From contig OZ241343.1 of NCBI GenBank assembly GCA_965200505.1, forward strand, positions 62,001-126,000: 64,000 nt of DNA, written 5' to 3'. A model generated the notes under the pieces. It did no database searches. It saw nothing but the letters and a program-made list of their open reading frames with translations, and was not told the origin of the DNA. The position numbers and the translations under genes were made by a program. The stretch comes from VXNE01 sp965200505. GTDB taxonomy: Bacteria; Pseudomonadota; Gammaproteobacteria; Pseudomonadales; Azotimanducaceae. This document shows positions 25,835 to 33,781 of the stretch, in pieces (within the stretch, counting starts at the first letter, position 1; the number at the start of each line of letters is the position of its first letter).

Positions 25835-25865
25835 GGACGCTCGCGCCCCTTGGCGCATGGCGTCC
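25835..25865 (-). promoter_or_regulatory. Leader stem-loop upstream of pnp (possible RNase III / autoregulatory site)
   Basis: On the minus strand GGACGC pairs with GCGTCC and, inside, GCGCC pairs with GGCGC around an AAGG loop, with small internal loops (CAT/GA). It lies between rpsO and the pnp ribosome site. In E. coli, pnp is autoregulated through an RNase III-cleaved leader duplex in the same place, so an equivalent role is a reasonable inference. No U-run follows, which argues against a plain terminator. Confidence 0.5.
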
Positions 25866-25887
25866 GGCGCCAGCCATCGGATGGCGG

Positions 25888-26157
25888 CTAGCGCCTCAAG
25901 CCCAAGCGTTCGATCAAGGCCGCGTAGCGGCCGTTGTCCTTGCGCTTCAGGTAATCGAGCAGCTTGCGGCGCTGGCTGACCATGCGGATGAGCCCGCGGC
26001 GCGAGTGATGATCCTTGCCATGCGCGCGGAAGTGCTGCTGCAACGAGTTGATGTTGTGCGTCAGCAGCGCCACTTGGACCTCCGGCGAGCCGGTGTCCGT
26101 GTCGCTGCGCTGATGCTCCTGGACGATCAGCTTCTTCGCCTCGACGGTGAGCGCCAT
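25888..26157 (-). CDS. rpsO: 30S ribosomal protein S15
   Basis: An 89-residue primary 16S rRNA-binding protein. It shows the full family sequence, including TDTGSPEVQVALLTHNIN and HHSRRGLIRMVSQRRKLLDYLKR. The ATG at 26157 is conserved. The gene sits between truB and pnp exactly as in E. coli. S15 of E. coli represses its own mRNA through a pseudoknot at the start; a comparable structure was not verified here. Confidence 0.97.
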   Translation of the reverse strand: MALTVEAKKLIVQEHQRSDTDTGSPEVQVALLTHNINSLQQHFRAHGKDHHSRRGLIRMVSQRRKLLDYLKRKDNGRYAALIERLGLRR

Positions 26158-26201
26158 CTGTCAATCTCCTCCCATGATGTGTGTCGTTGGGTCGGCGGCC
26201 T

Positions 26202-27146
26202 TCACTCCCCGAGGAGACGCCTCGGCGCCACCCGGCCGCACTCCAGAATCTCGCCCACGCCGAGGAAGTGGCCGCCGGCGTCCGCTGCCGGCCCATCCCC
26301 TTGCCCGGCCGGGGGCGCCTCGCAGAGCCGCACCCAGCCGGCGGTGGGCGCGTGGGGCACCAACACCGCCTGCCCCTGCCGCAAATAGTACGCGGTGTTC
26401 GCCGCCAACGTGACCACCGGCCAATCGCGCACGGCGCTCCACGGCGGCAGCAGGAGCGCATCCAAGCGCCGCTCGGCGTCGGCCGCCTCGAGGGCGTCGA
26501 AGGTGACGAGGTCCGCTTCCGCAAAGGGCCCCGCCAAGGTGCGCCGCAACGCCGTGACGTGCGCCCCGCAGCCGAGCGCATCGCCCAGCTCGGCGACGAT
26601 GGAACGCACGTAGGTGCCCTTGCTGCAGTGGATGTCGAGCGTCAACGCGGCGCCGTCGAAGGCCACCAGTTCGTTGGAATGGATGGTCACCCGGCGCGGT
26701 TCGCGCTCCACTTCCACCCCGCGGCGGGCCAACTTGTAGAGGGGCTGCCCCTGATGCTTGATGGCCGAGAACATGGACGGCACCTGCTCCACCTCGCCGC
26801 GGAACGCATCGAGCGCCGCCTCCACGCGCCGTTTGGAGAGCCGCCCCACGGGGCGTTCGGCGATCACCTTCCCTTCCGCGTCGCCGCTGTCCGTGCTGAT
26901 GCCGAGCCGCACTTCCGTGAGATAGCGCTTGTCCGAGTTGAGGAGGTACTGCGAGAGCTTCGTCGCGGCGCCGAAGCACAGCGGCAACACGCCGGTGGCG
27001 AGCGGATCCAAGCTGCCGGTGTGCCCCACCTTGCGGGCGTGGAACAGGCGCTTCACCGCCTGCACGGCCGCGTTCGAGGTCATCCCCGCCGGCTTGTCCA
27101 GCGCCAACACGCCGGACACGTCGCGACCCCGCGAACGCCGCGCCAC
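26202..27146 (-). CDS. truB: tRNA pseudouridine-55 synthase TruB
   Basis: A 314-residue enzyme that makes pseudouridine 55 in the T-loop of tRNAs. The catalytic motif GHTGSLDPLATGVLP contains Asp47. Other family blocks are DKPAGMTSN, the KRRVEAALDAFRGEVEQVPSMFSAIKH-like thumb region and CSKGTYVRS. A C-terminal PUA-like portion follows. The start is GTG at 27146, 3 bp after the rbfA stop, so the genes are cotranscribed. Confidence 0.96.
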   Translation of the reverse strand: MARRSRGRDVSGVLALDKPAGMTSNAAVQAVKRLFHARKVGHTGSLDPLATGVLPLCFGAATKLSQYLLNSDKRYLTEVRLGISTDSGDAEGKVIAERPVGRLSKRRVEAALDAFRGEVEQVPSMFSAIKHQGQPLYKLARRGVEVEREPRRVTIHSNELVAFDGAALTLDIHCSKGTYVRSIVAELGDALGCGAHVTALRRTLAGPFAEADLVTFDALEAADAERRLDALLLPPWSAVRDWPVVTLAANTAYYLRQGQAVLVPHAPTAGWVRLCEAPPAGQGDGPAADAGGHFLGVGEILECGRVAPRRLLGE

Positions 27147-27149
27147 GGT

Positions 27150-27533
27150 TCAAGCTCCCGCGCCCTGATCCGCGGCCACCGCGCGATCGATGAGCGCTTC
27201 GATGCGCGGCCCGGCCTCCACCAAGTCGTCATAGCGAAAGCGCAGGCGCGGCGTGGCGCGGAGCGCATTGCGACGGGCGATGGCGGAGCGCAGAAAGCCG
27301 GCGGCGTGGTCAAGCGCCGCCAACAGCTCGCGCCGCCGGGCGCCGTGCGCCACCGGCAGCGACCGCACATAGACGTCGGCCACGCTCAAATCGCGGCTCA
27401 CCCGCACTTCCGTCACGTTGGTCATGCCAAGGCGCGGATCCCGGGCGTCCGCGAGCAGCACCCGCGCGATCTCGTCGCGGATGAGGTCGCCCAACTTGAG
27501 GTCGCGCTCACTCGCGCGCGTCTTCACCGCCAT
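27150..27533 (-). CDS. rbfA: 30S ribosome-binding factor RbfA
   Basis: A 127-residue KH-like cold-shock and 16S rRNA maturation factor. Family features are RASERDLKLGDLIRDEIARVL at the N-terminus, DPRLGMTNVTEVRVSRDLSVADVYV, and the LRFRYDD motif near the C-terminus. It lies between infB and truB, as in most bacteria, with a 19-bp gap to infB. Confidence 0.96.
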   Translation of the reverse strand: MAVKTRASERDLKLGDLIRDEIARVLLADARDPRLGMTNVTEVRVSRDLSVADVYVRSLPVAHGARRRELLAALDHAAGFLRSAIARRNALRATPRLRFRYDDLVEAGPRIEALIDRAVAADQGAGA

Positions 27534-27552
27534 GGCCTTGCCCGAACCTCCG

Positions 27553-30060
27553 CTACAGCGCCCGCGCCACTTCCCGGGACTCGAACACTTCGATCTTGTC
27601 GCCCACCTTCACATCGTTGTAGTTGCGCACGCCGATGCCACATTCCAAGCCATTGCGCACTTCCGTCACGTCTTCCTTGAAGCGGCGCAGGGATTCGAGC
27701 TCGCCCTCGAAGATGACCACGTTGTCGCGCAGCACGCGGATCTTCCGGTTGCGGAACACCGCGCCCTCCAACACCATGCAACCGGCCACCTGGCCGAAGC
27801 GCGGCGAGCGGAACACGTCCCGCACTTCCGCGGCGCCGAGGATCTCCTCGCGGATTTCAGGCGCCAGCATGTCCTGCAGCACACGCTTCACGTCGTCCAG
27901 CAATTCATAGATCACGCTGTAGTAGCGCAAGTCGATCTGTTCCCGCTCGATGACGGCCTTGGCGTTGTTGTCGGCGCGGACGTTGAAACCGAAGATGGCG
28001 GCGCCGTACGTCATCGCCAAGGTGGCGTCGGATTCGGTGATGCCACCGACGCCGGAACCGAGCACGTTCACCCCCACCTCGTCGTTGCCCAAGTCCGCGC
28101 AGGCTTGCATGATGGCCTCCAGCGAACCGCGCACGTCCGCCCGCACCACCAGCTTCAAGACGCGCCGCTCGCCTTCCTTGAAGCCGGCGAACACGTTCTC
28201 GAGCCGCGCCGCCTGCTGGCGGGCGTGGCGTTGCTGCTGGCTGCGGCCGGCGCGGAACTCGGCCAACTCGCGGGCGCGTTTTTCGTCCGCGACCACGGAG
28301 AAATCGTCGCCGGCTTCCGGGGTGGCGTTCAAGCCAAGCATTTCCACCGGCACGGACGGCCCCGCCTCCGGCACCGGATCGCCCCGTTCGTTCACCAACA
28401 GCCGCACACGCCCGTAGCGCTCGCCGGCGATCACCACGTCGCCGCGGCGCAGGGTGCCGTTCTGCACGAGCAGCGTCGCCACCGGGCCGCGGCCGCGCTC
28501 CAAGCGCGATTCCACCACGATGCCGCGGCCGGCGACGTCGCGCACCGCTTTGAGTTCCAGAATCTCCGCCTGCAGCTTGATGGCCTCCAGGAGTTCGCTG
28601 ACGCCGTCGCCGGTCTGCGCGGAAACCTGCACGAACTGCGTGTCGCCGCCGAGCTCCTCCGGGATCACCTCGATGGCGATGAGTTCGTTCTTGATGCGCT
28701 CCGGATCGGCGCCCTCCAAATCCATCTTGTTGATGGCGACGATGATGGGCACGGAGGCCGCTTGGGCGTGTTGCACCGCCTCGATGGTCTGCGGCATCAC
28801 GCCGTCGTCGGCCGCCACCACCAGCACCACGATGTCCGTGGACGCGGCGCCGCGGGCGCGCATCGCGGTGAACGCGGCGTGGCCGGGCGTGTCGAGGAAG
28901 CTGATGTCGCCGTGTTCCGTCTCCACCCGGTAGGCGCCGATGTGCTGGGTGATGCCGCCGGCCTCGCCGGCCACCACGCGGGTTTTGCGGATGAAGTCCA
29001 AGAGCGAGGTCTTGCCGTGATCGACGTGGCCCATCACCGTCACCACCGGCGAACGCGGTTCGCCCTTGCCTTCGATCTTGAGCGACTCCTCGAGTTCGTG
29101 CTCCAGCTCGTCCTCCACGACGAGGCGCACCTTGTGCCCCATTTCCTCCACCACGAGGGTGGCGGTGTCTTGATCGAGGGCCTGGTTGATGGTGGCCATG
29201 ACGCCCATGCCCATGAGCGTCTTGATGACTTCGCCGGCCTTGACGCTCATGCGCGCCGCGAGTTCGCCCACGGTGATGGCGTCGCCGAGCTCCACTTCGC
29301 GCTGAATGGTCTCCTGTGGACGCTCGAAGTCGCCGCCCCGCGTCTCCACCGAGATGCGCACCGGCGGGCGCCGACGCGGCCGATGCGTGTCGCGCTTCAG
29401 GGAGAGCTTGCTGCGCCGGCCACGCGGCCCGAAATCGCCCTTGGCGCGGTCGCGTTCCTTGGAACGATCCTTGGCGCGCTTGCCGCCGCGCTCCTGTGAT
29501 TGCGCTTCGGCTTGCACTTTGGCGGCGGCGTCCGTCACCTCCTGCTGCACCACCTGCTCGGCGGCGAGCCGGGCCGCTTCCTCCTGCTCTTCCGCCTCCT
29601 TCTTGAGCTGCGCCTGGCGTTCGGCTTCCGCCTCCTCCTCGGCGCGGCGCTTGAGATCCGCCTCGGCGGCTTCACGCGCCTGCTCCTGCTCGCGCCGCCG
29701 CGCCTCCAGTTCGGCTGGAGTCGGCGCCGCCGGCGTGGGCGCCGGCTCGGCTTCCGGCTTGCCCTCGGCGGGCCGCACATAGGTGCGGCGGCGCTTGCGC
29801 TGCACCGTCACCGTGCGGCCCAAGCGCCCCTGCCCCATCTTCAGCGTGGTGTGGGAGGTGCGCTTCAGCGTGATGCGGCTCGCCGCCGCATCCGTGCCGT
29901 GGCGGCGGCGCAGGAACACGAGAATCGCCTCGCGCTGCTCGTCGCTGACCGCCTCGTCCTCGCCGCGCTGCGGCAGCCCGGCTTCCTTGATCTGCTTCAG
30001 CACGCGGTCGGTGGTGGCGCCGACTTCCTCCGCGAACTGCTTGACGGTGACTTCAGCCAT
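27553..30060 (-). CDS. infB: Translation initiation factor IF-2
   Basis: An 835-residue GTPase that delivers initiator tRNA to the 30S subunit. An N-terminal IF2_N domain (TVKQFAEEVGATTDRVLKQI) is followed by a long charged Glu/Ala/Arg coiled region, a second IF2_N-like segment (ITVGELAARMSVKAGEVIKTL), the G domain (VMGHVDHGKTSLL, DTPGHAAFTAMRARG, INKMDLE) and C-terminal fMet-tRNA-binding domains. The ATG at 30060 overlaps the nusA stop by 8 bp. A shorter internally initiated form, known for E. coli, is possible but not shown. Confidence 0.97.
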   Translation of the reverse strand: MAEVTVKQFAEEVGATTDRVLKQIKEAGLPQRGEDEAVSDEQREAILVFLRRRHGTDAAASRITLKRTSHTTLKMGQGRLGRTVTVQRKRRRTYVRPAEGKPEAEPAPTPAAPTPAELEARRREQEQAREAAEADLKRRAEEEAEAERQAQLKKEAEEQEEAARLAAEQVVQQEVTDAAAKVQAEAQSQERGGKRAKDRSKERDRAKGDFGPRGRRSKLSLKRDTHRPRRRPPVRISVETRGGDFERPQETIQREVELGDAITVGELAARMSVKAGEVIKTLMGMGVMATINQALDQDTATLVVEEMGHKVRLVVEDELEHELEESLKIEGKGEPRSPVVTVMGHVDHGKTSLLDFIRKTRVVAGEAGGITQHIGAYRVETEHGDISFLDTPGHAAFTAMRARGAASTDIVVLVVAADDGVMPQTIEAVQHAQAASVPIIVAINKMDLEGADPERIKNELIAIEVIPEELGGDTQFVQVSAQTGDGVSELLEAIKLQAEILELKAVRDVAGRGIVVESRLERGRGPVATLLVQNGTLRRGDVVIAGERYGRVRLLVNERGDPVPEAGPSVPVEMLGLNATPEAGDDFSVVADEKRARELAEFRAGRSQQQRHARQQAARLENVFAGFKEGERRVLKLVVRADVRGSLEAIMQACADLGNDEVGVNVLGSGVGGITESDATLAMTYGAAIFGFNVRADNNAKAVIEREQIDLRYYSVIYELLDDVKRVLQDMLAPEIREEILGAAEVRDVFRSPRFGQVAGCMVLEGAVFRNRKIRVLRDNVVIFEGELESLRRFKEDVTEVRNGLECGIGVRNYNDVKVGDKIEVFESREVARAL

Positions 30061-31606
30061 GGGACTCCACGTCTTCCACGGCGTCGCCGGATTCGTCCGG
30101 GCCGTCTGCGAACCACGGCGCCCGGGCCGTCATGATGAGCTCGCCGGCACGTTCCTCGCCCAGCGCCTCGTCGATCTCCAGCAAATCGCCGACTGCCAGC
30201 TCGGCCAGATCCTCCATCGTGACCACGGAGTTGGCGGCAAGCCGATAGGCCAGTTGCCGATCCATGCCGGGCATGTTCAGGAGGTCCGCCGCCGGCTCGC
30301 CGTCGCTCAACAGCTCCTCGGAAGCGATCGCTTGGTTCAGCAGCACATCGCGCGCCCGCTTGCGCAGTTCGTCCACGATTTCGTCGTCGAAGCCGTCGAT
30401 GGCGCGCAGTTCCTCGATGGGGATGTACGCCACTTCCTCGACGCTGGTGAAGCCTTCCTCCGCCAACACCGCGGCGACGTTGCCATCCACGGACAAAGAC
30501 TCCATGAACTCGCGCACATAGGATTGCGCTTCCTCCTCTTGGCGCTGCGCGGCCTCCTCCGCGCTCATCACCTGCAAGGTCCAGCCGGTGAGGTTCGACG
30601 CCAAGCGCACGTTCTCGCCCTTCTGGCCGATGGCCTGCGCCAAGCTCTCCTCGGCGACGCCGAGTTCCATGGTGCGGGTGTCCTCGTCGAGCACAATGGA
30701 CTGCACTTCCGCCGGTTGCATGGCGTTGATGGCGAGTTGGGCGGGGTTTTCGTGCCACGGCACGATGTCGACCCGCTCGCCGGCCAACTCGCCGGAAACG
30801 GCCTGCACCCGGGAGCCGCGCATGCCGACGCAGGCGCCCACCGGATCGATGCGGCCATCGTTGGTATAGACGGCGATCTTGGCGCGGGAGCCCGGCTCCC
30901 GGGCGGCGGCGCGAATCTCGATCACCTGTTCGGCGATCTCCGGCACCTCCACCTTGAAGAGTTCCACCAGCATCTCCGGGCTCTTGCGGGTGAGCAGCAG
31001 CTGCGGGCCGCGCACCTCCGGCGTCACCTCCATGAGCAGGGCGCGCAGCCGGTCGCCGACGCGGAACGTCTCGCGGCCGATGAGTTCACCGCGCGGCAAC
31101 CGCGCCTCGGCGTTGCTGCCGAGATCCACAATCACGTCCTCCCGGGTGACGCGCTTGACGGTGCCGCCCACCAGTTCGTTGACGCGGGGCAGGTATTTCT
31201 CCAGCACTTGGGCGCGCTCCGCTTCCCGCACCCGTTGATTCAGCACTTGCCGCGCCGCCTGGGCGCCGATGCGGCCGAACTCGACGGATTCGACCGGCTC
31301 TTCGTGGAAGTCGCCCAAGGCCAGCGACGGGTCTTTTTCGCTCGCCTCCTCGGGGCTCAGTTCGGCGTCCGGGTTGTAGGTTTCCTCCTCGCCCAGCTCG
31401 CGCGCCGGATCCAGCACCTGCCAGCGGCGGAAGGTCTTGTAGTCTCCATCTTCGCGGTCGATGGTGACGCGGAACTCGGCATCTTCGCGGTATTTCTTCT
31501 TGGTCGCCATCGCCAACGCCAACTCCAAGGCATCGAAGATCACTTCCTTCGACACGCCCTTCTCGTGGGAGAGCGATTCGACGACGATGAGTATCTCTTT
31601 GCTCAT
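30053..31606 (-). CDS. nusA: Transcription termination/antitermination protein NusA
   Basis: A 517-residue RNA polymerase-binding elongation factor. The N-terminal domain (MSKEILIVVESLSHEKGV) is followed by an S1 domain, two KH domains (VGACVGMRGSRVQAVSGEL; AIGQKGENVRLASNLTGW) and two acidic helical repeats at the C-terminus, which in gammaproteobacteria contact RNA polymerase alpha and lambda N-like factors. The ATG at 31606 matches the family start. It follows rimP by 4 bp. Confidence 0.97.
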   Translation of the reverse strand: MSKEILIVVESLSHEKGVSKEVIFDALELALAMATKKKYREDAEFRVTIDREDGDYKTFRRWQVLDPARELGEEETYNPDAELSPEEASEKDPSLALGDFHEEPVESVEFGRIGAQAARQVLNQRVREAERAQVLEKYLPRVNELVGGTVKRVTREDVIVDLGSNAEARLPRGELIGRETFRVGDRLRALLMEVTPEVRGPQLLLTRKSPEMLVELFKVEVPEIAEQVIEIRAAAREPGSRAKIAVYTNDGRIDPVGACVGMRGSRVQAVSGELAGERVDIVPWHENPAQLAINAMQPAEVQSIVLDEDTRTMELGVAEESLAQAIGQKGENVRLASNLTGWTLQVMSAEEAAQRQEEEAQSYVREFMESLSVDGNVAAVLAEEGFTSVEEVAYIPIEELRAIDGFDDEIVDELRKRARDVLLNQAIASEELLSDGEPAADLLNMPGMDRQLAYRLAANSVVTMEDLAELAVGDLLEIDEALGEERAGELIMTARAPWFADGPDESGDAVEDVESHG

Positions 31607-31610
31607 GGCT

Positions 31611-32069
31611 TCACTCGTATTGGGGCACGACGCGGGCGCGCTGGATCTGTTCCATCGGCACCACCGACGGTTCGCCATCGACGTGCAGGATGACCTCGCC
31701 CTCGCTCGCCTCGGCCAGACGACCGACGAGATGGCGGCGGCCATCGAGCGGGAACTTCAGCCGCACATCCAACTCGGCGCCCTTGTACGGCGGGTATTGC
31801 TCCGGTTTGAAGAGCACGCGGTCCAGCCCGGGCGAGGAAACCTCCAAGGTGTAGTCCGAGCGAATCGGCTCTTCCACCTCCAAGACGCCGCTCAGCTGGG
31901 CGCTCACCCGCTCGCAATCGTCTATCGTCACGCCTGCCGGCGCGTCGATGTACACCCGCAACATCGAGCGGCGACCGGCGGGGAAGTACTCCACGCCCCA
32001 GATTTCGCAACCGAGGCCCCGCACTGTGGGGGCGAGCAACTGTTCCAGGTCTTGCTCTCTCCTTGTCAT
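31611..32069 (-). CDS. rimP: Ribosome maturation factor RimP
   Basis: A 152-residue 30S assembly factor. Family features include LEQLLAPTVRGLGCEIWGVEYF, RVYIDAPAGVTIDDCERVS, LEVSSPGLDRVLF and a C-terminal Sm-like barrel. The ATG at 32069 is chosen because the preceding codons are Arg-rich with no homology. It is first in the nusA operon and lies 33 bp downstream of an intrinsic terminator (32102-32124), so expression requires either read-through from the tRNA transcript or an unseen promoter. Confidence 0.95.
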   Translation of the reverse strand: MTRREQDLEQLLAPTVRGLGCEIWGVEYFPAGRRSMLRVYIDAPAGVTIDDCERVSAQLSGVLEVEEPIRSDYTLEVSSPGLDRVLFKPEQYPPYKGAELDVRLKFPLDGRRHLVGRLAEASEGEVILHVDGEPSVVPMEQIQRARVVPQYE

Positions 32070-32101
32070 CGGCCGTTCCGCCAAACACGTCCGGCGCATA
32101 C

Positions 32102-32124
32102 AAAAAATGGGCGTACCGCCCATT
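32102..32124 (-). terminator. Intrinsic terminator between tRNA-fMet and rimP
   Basis: On the minus strand AATGGGCG pairs perfectly with CGCCCATT around a three-base loop (GTA), and the transcript continues into a run of six T. This is a classic Rho-independent terminator. It would end the initiator-tRNA transcript and allow partial read-through into rimP-nusA-infB, as the metY terminator does in E. coli. Confidence 0.8.
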
Positions 32125-32391
32125 CCCATCGGCGCGCGCCGCCTCGTTCGCCGCCACCGGGCAGCACGGGCCGTCGCGCGAATGTCCGCCGGACGCCTTG
32201 CCAACCGGGCGCTCACGCGCCGGCGCGTCCACCGTTACCGAACAGGCTCCGTCGGCGCCCGCGCGAACGGGCATCCACGGAACAACCCGCTTCCCTGCAT
32301 GGCGCTCACCCGGCCGCCGCAACGGCTGCCCAAGCGACGCGCCCCGCCTTTGTGGCAGCGCACGGCGACGCGCCACTCGACGAGCTTCCTT
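32125..32391 (-). other. Spacer between tRNA-fMet and the rimP terminator; no gene seen
   Basis: This is GC-rich sequence without a convincing gene. Frames that remain open here encode Arg/Ala/Gly-rich strings lacking any domain look. I found no clear -35/-10 pair. It probably represents the transcribed trailer of the tRNA unit. Confidence 0.4.
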
Positions 32392-32468
<77 letters not shown>

Positions 32469-32483
32469 CCGGTCAAGGGTGCG

Positions 32484-32511
32484 ATTATAGCGGAGCAAAC
32501 GAGTTACGCAA
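32484..32511 (-). promoter_or_regulatory. Promoter of initiator tRNA
   Basis: TTGCGT (32511-32506) and a perfect TATAAT (32489-32484) are separated by 16 bp on the minus strand. The discriminator is GC-rich (CGCACCC), the pattern expected for stringently controlled stable-RNA promoters. Predicted start is about 9 bases before the tRNA 5' end. Confidence 0.7.
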
Positions 32512-32560
32512 TGCTCGCCGGCCAACCCGAATGGTCCGGGCCGCAGGGGCCGGCTTGAGT

Positions 32561-32647
32561 TGGTGCCGAAGAGAGGACTCGAACCTCCACGGGCTTACGC
32601 CCACTACCCCCTCAAGGTAGCGTGTCTACCAATTTCACCACTTCGGC
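32561..32647 (-). tRNA. tRNA-Leu (anticodon GAG)
   Basis: An 87-nt class II tRNA: acceptor GCCGAAG/CTTCGGC, anticodon loop TTGAGGG (anticodon GAG, reading CUC/CUU), a long variable arm with stem GGGC-GTAA-GCCC, and an encoded CCA. It lies 28 bp downstream of secG on the same strand, the same place as leuU in E. coli, and is probably processed from the tpiA-secG transcript. Confidence 0.95.
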
Positions 32648-32675
32648 GGCGCGTTCCCTCCGGCGCGACAGACGG

Positions 32676-33050
32676 TCAACCGCCAGGCGCCGCGGGGACA
32701 TCTGAATCTACCGCTTCTTCGTCCGCTGTCAACTCCGGCGCTTCGGCGTCGGCGGCCGGCGCCTCCACCGGCGGCGGCACGAAGGGCAACCCGGCGCCGC
32801 GCATCCCGGCGGCGCGTTCGTTGGCCGCATAGGCCAAGCCGAAGGTGATGACGAAGAAGCCGATGGCGAGCCAGGTCGTCAACTTCATCAGGAACGACGC
32901 GCCCGTGGCGCCGAACACGGTGTTCGCCCCGCCGGAGCCGAACGCCGCGCCGATGTCCGCGCCCTTGCCCTGCTGCAGGAGGATGAGCGCGGCCAGCGCG
33001 ATGGCGTCCGCCACCAGCAGGATCAAGAGAACCGTCTCGAGCGTCTGCAT
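32676..33050 (-). CDS. secG: Preprotein translocase subunit SecG
   Basis: A 124-residue inner-membrane protein with two transmembrane helices (residues 5-24 and about 56-75) joined by the conserved LLQQGKGADIGAAFGSGGANTVFGATG loop, plus an Ala/Pro/Glu-rich cytosolic tail. It assists SecYEG-mediated export. The ATG overlaps the tpiA stop as TAATG. tRNA-Leu follows directly. Confidence 0.95.
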   Translation of the reverse strand: MQTLETVLLILLVADAIALAALILLQQGKGADIGAAFGSGGANTVFGATGASFLMKLTTWLAIGFFVITFGLAYAANERAAGMRGAGLPFVPPPVEAPAADAEAPELTADEEAVDSDVPAAPGG

Positions 33051-33781
33051 TACCCGTTGCCCTCGGCGGCGGCCGCAATGATGGCGTTGAACTGTGTCGG
33101 GTCGAGGGAGGCGCCGCCCACCAAGGCGCCGTCAATGTCCGGCTCGGCGAACAGCGCCGCGGCGTTGTCGGCATTGACGCTGCCGCCATATACGATACGC
33201 ACCTGCCCGTCTCCCAAGGCTTCCCGAATGAATGAGTGCATGGCCTGTGCCTGCCCCGGCGCGGCGGTCTCCCCGGTGCCGATGGCCCACACCGGCTCAT
33301 AGGCGATCACATCGTCCGGGGCCGGCGCGGCGCCCGCGAACACGGCGTCAAGCTGCGCCCGCACCACGTCATTTTCCTCGCCGGCGCGCCGTTCGTCCAA
33401 CGTTTCGCCCACACAGAGGATGGGGGCGAGGCCGGCGCGCCGCGCCGCGTGGAACTTCGCCGCCACCACGGCGTTCGTTTCCAAACAATCGCGGCGACGC
33501 TCCGAGTGGCCGACCAAGGCATGGGTGGCGCCGAGCTCCGCGGCCATCTCGGCGGCCAGTTCCCCGGTGTGGGCCCCGGCCGCGGCGGCGTGGATGTTCT
33601 GCACGCCGAGGTCGATTTCCAAGGCGCGTTCGCCCAGCGCCGCCAAGTACGCCGCCGGCGGCAACAGCAGCGTCTGCACCGCCGGGGCCGGGCGCAACGC
33701 CGCGGCGAAGCGGTCGATGAGCGCCAAGCTGCCGTGCATCTTCCAATTGCCCGCGACCAAGGGCCGGCGGCCGCCAGTCAT
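33050..33781 (-). CDS. tpiA: Triosephosphate isomerase
   Basis: A 243-residue (beta/alpha)8 glycolytic enzyme interconverting dihydroxyacetone phosphate and glyceraldehyde-3-phosphate. Active-site elements are AGNWKMHGS (Asn, Lys), VGHSERR (His) and AYEPVWAIGTG (catalytic Glu and loop 6), with IVYGGSVNADN binding phosphate. The ATG at 33781 overlaps the glmM stop by four bases (ATGA). The glmM-tpiA-secG order is common in non-enteric gammaproteobacteria. Confidence 0.96.
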   Translation of the reverse strand: MTGGRRPLVAGNWKMHGSLALIDRFAAALRPAPAVQTLLLPPAAYLAALGERALEIDLGVQNIHAAAAGAHTGELAAEMAAELGATHALVGHSERRRDCLETNAVVAAKFHAARRAGLAPILCVGETLDERRAGEENDVVRAQLDAVFAGAAPAPDDVIAYEPVWAIGTGETAAPGQAQAMHSFIREALGDGQVRIVYGGSVNADNAAALFAEPDIDGALVGGASLDPTQFNAIIAAAAEGNG

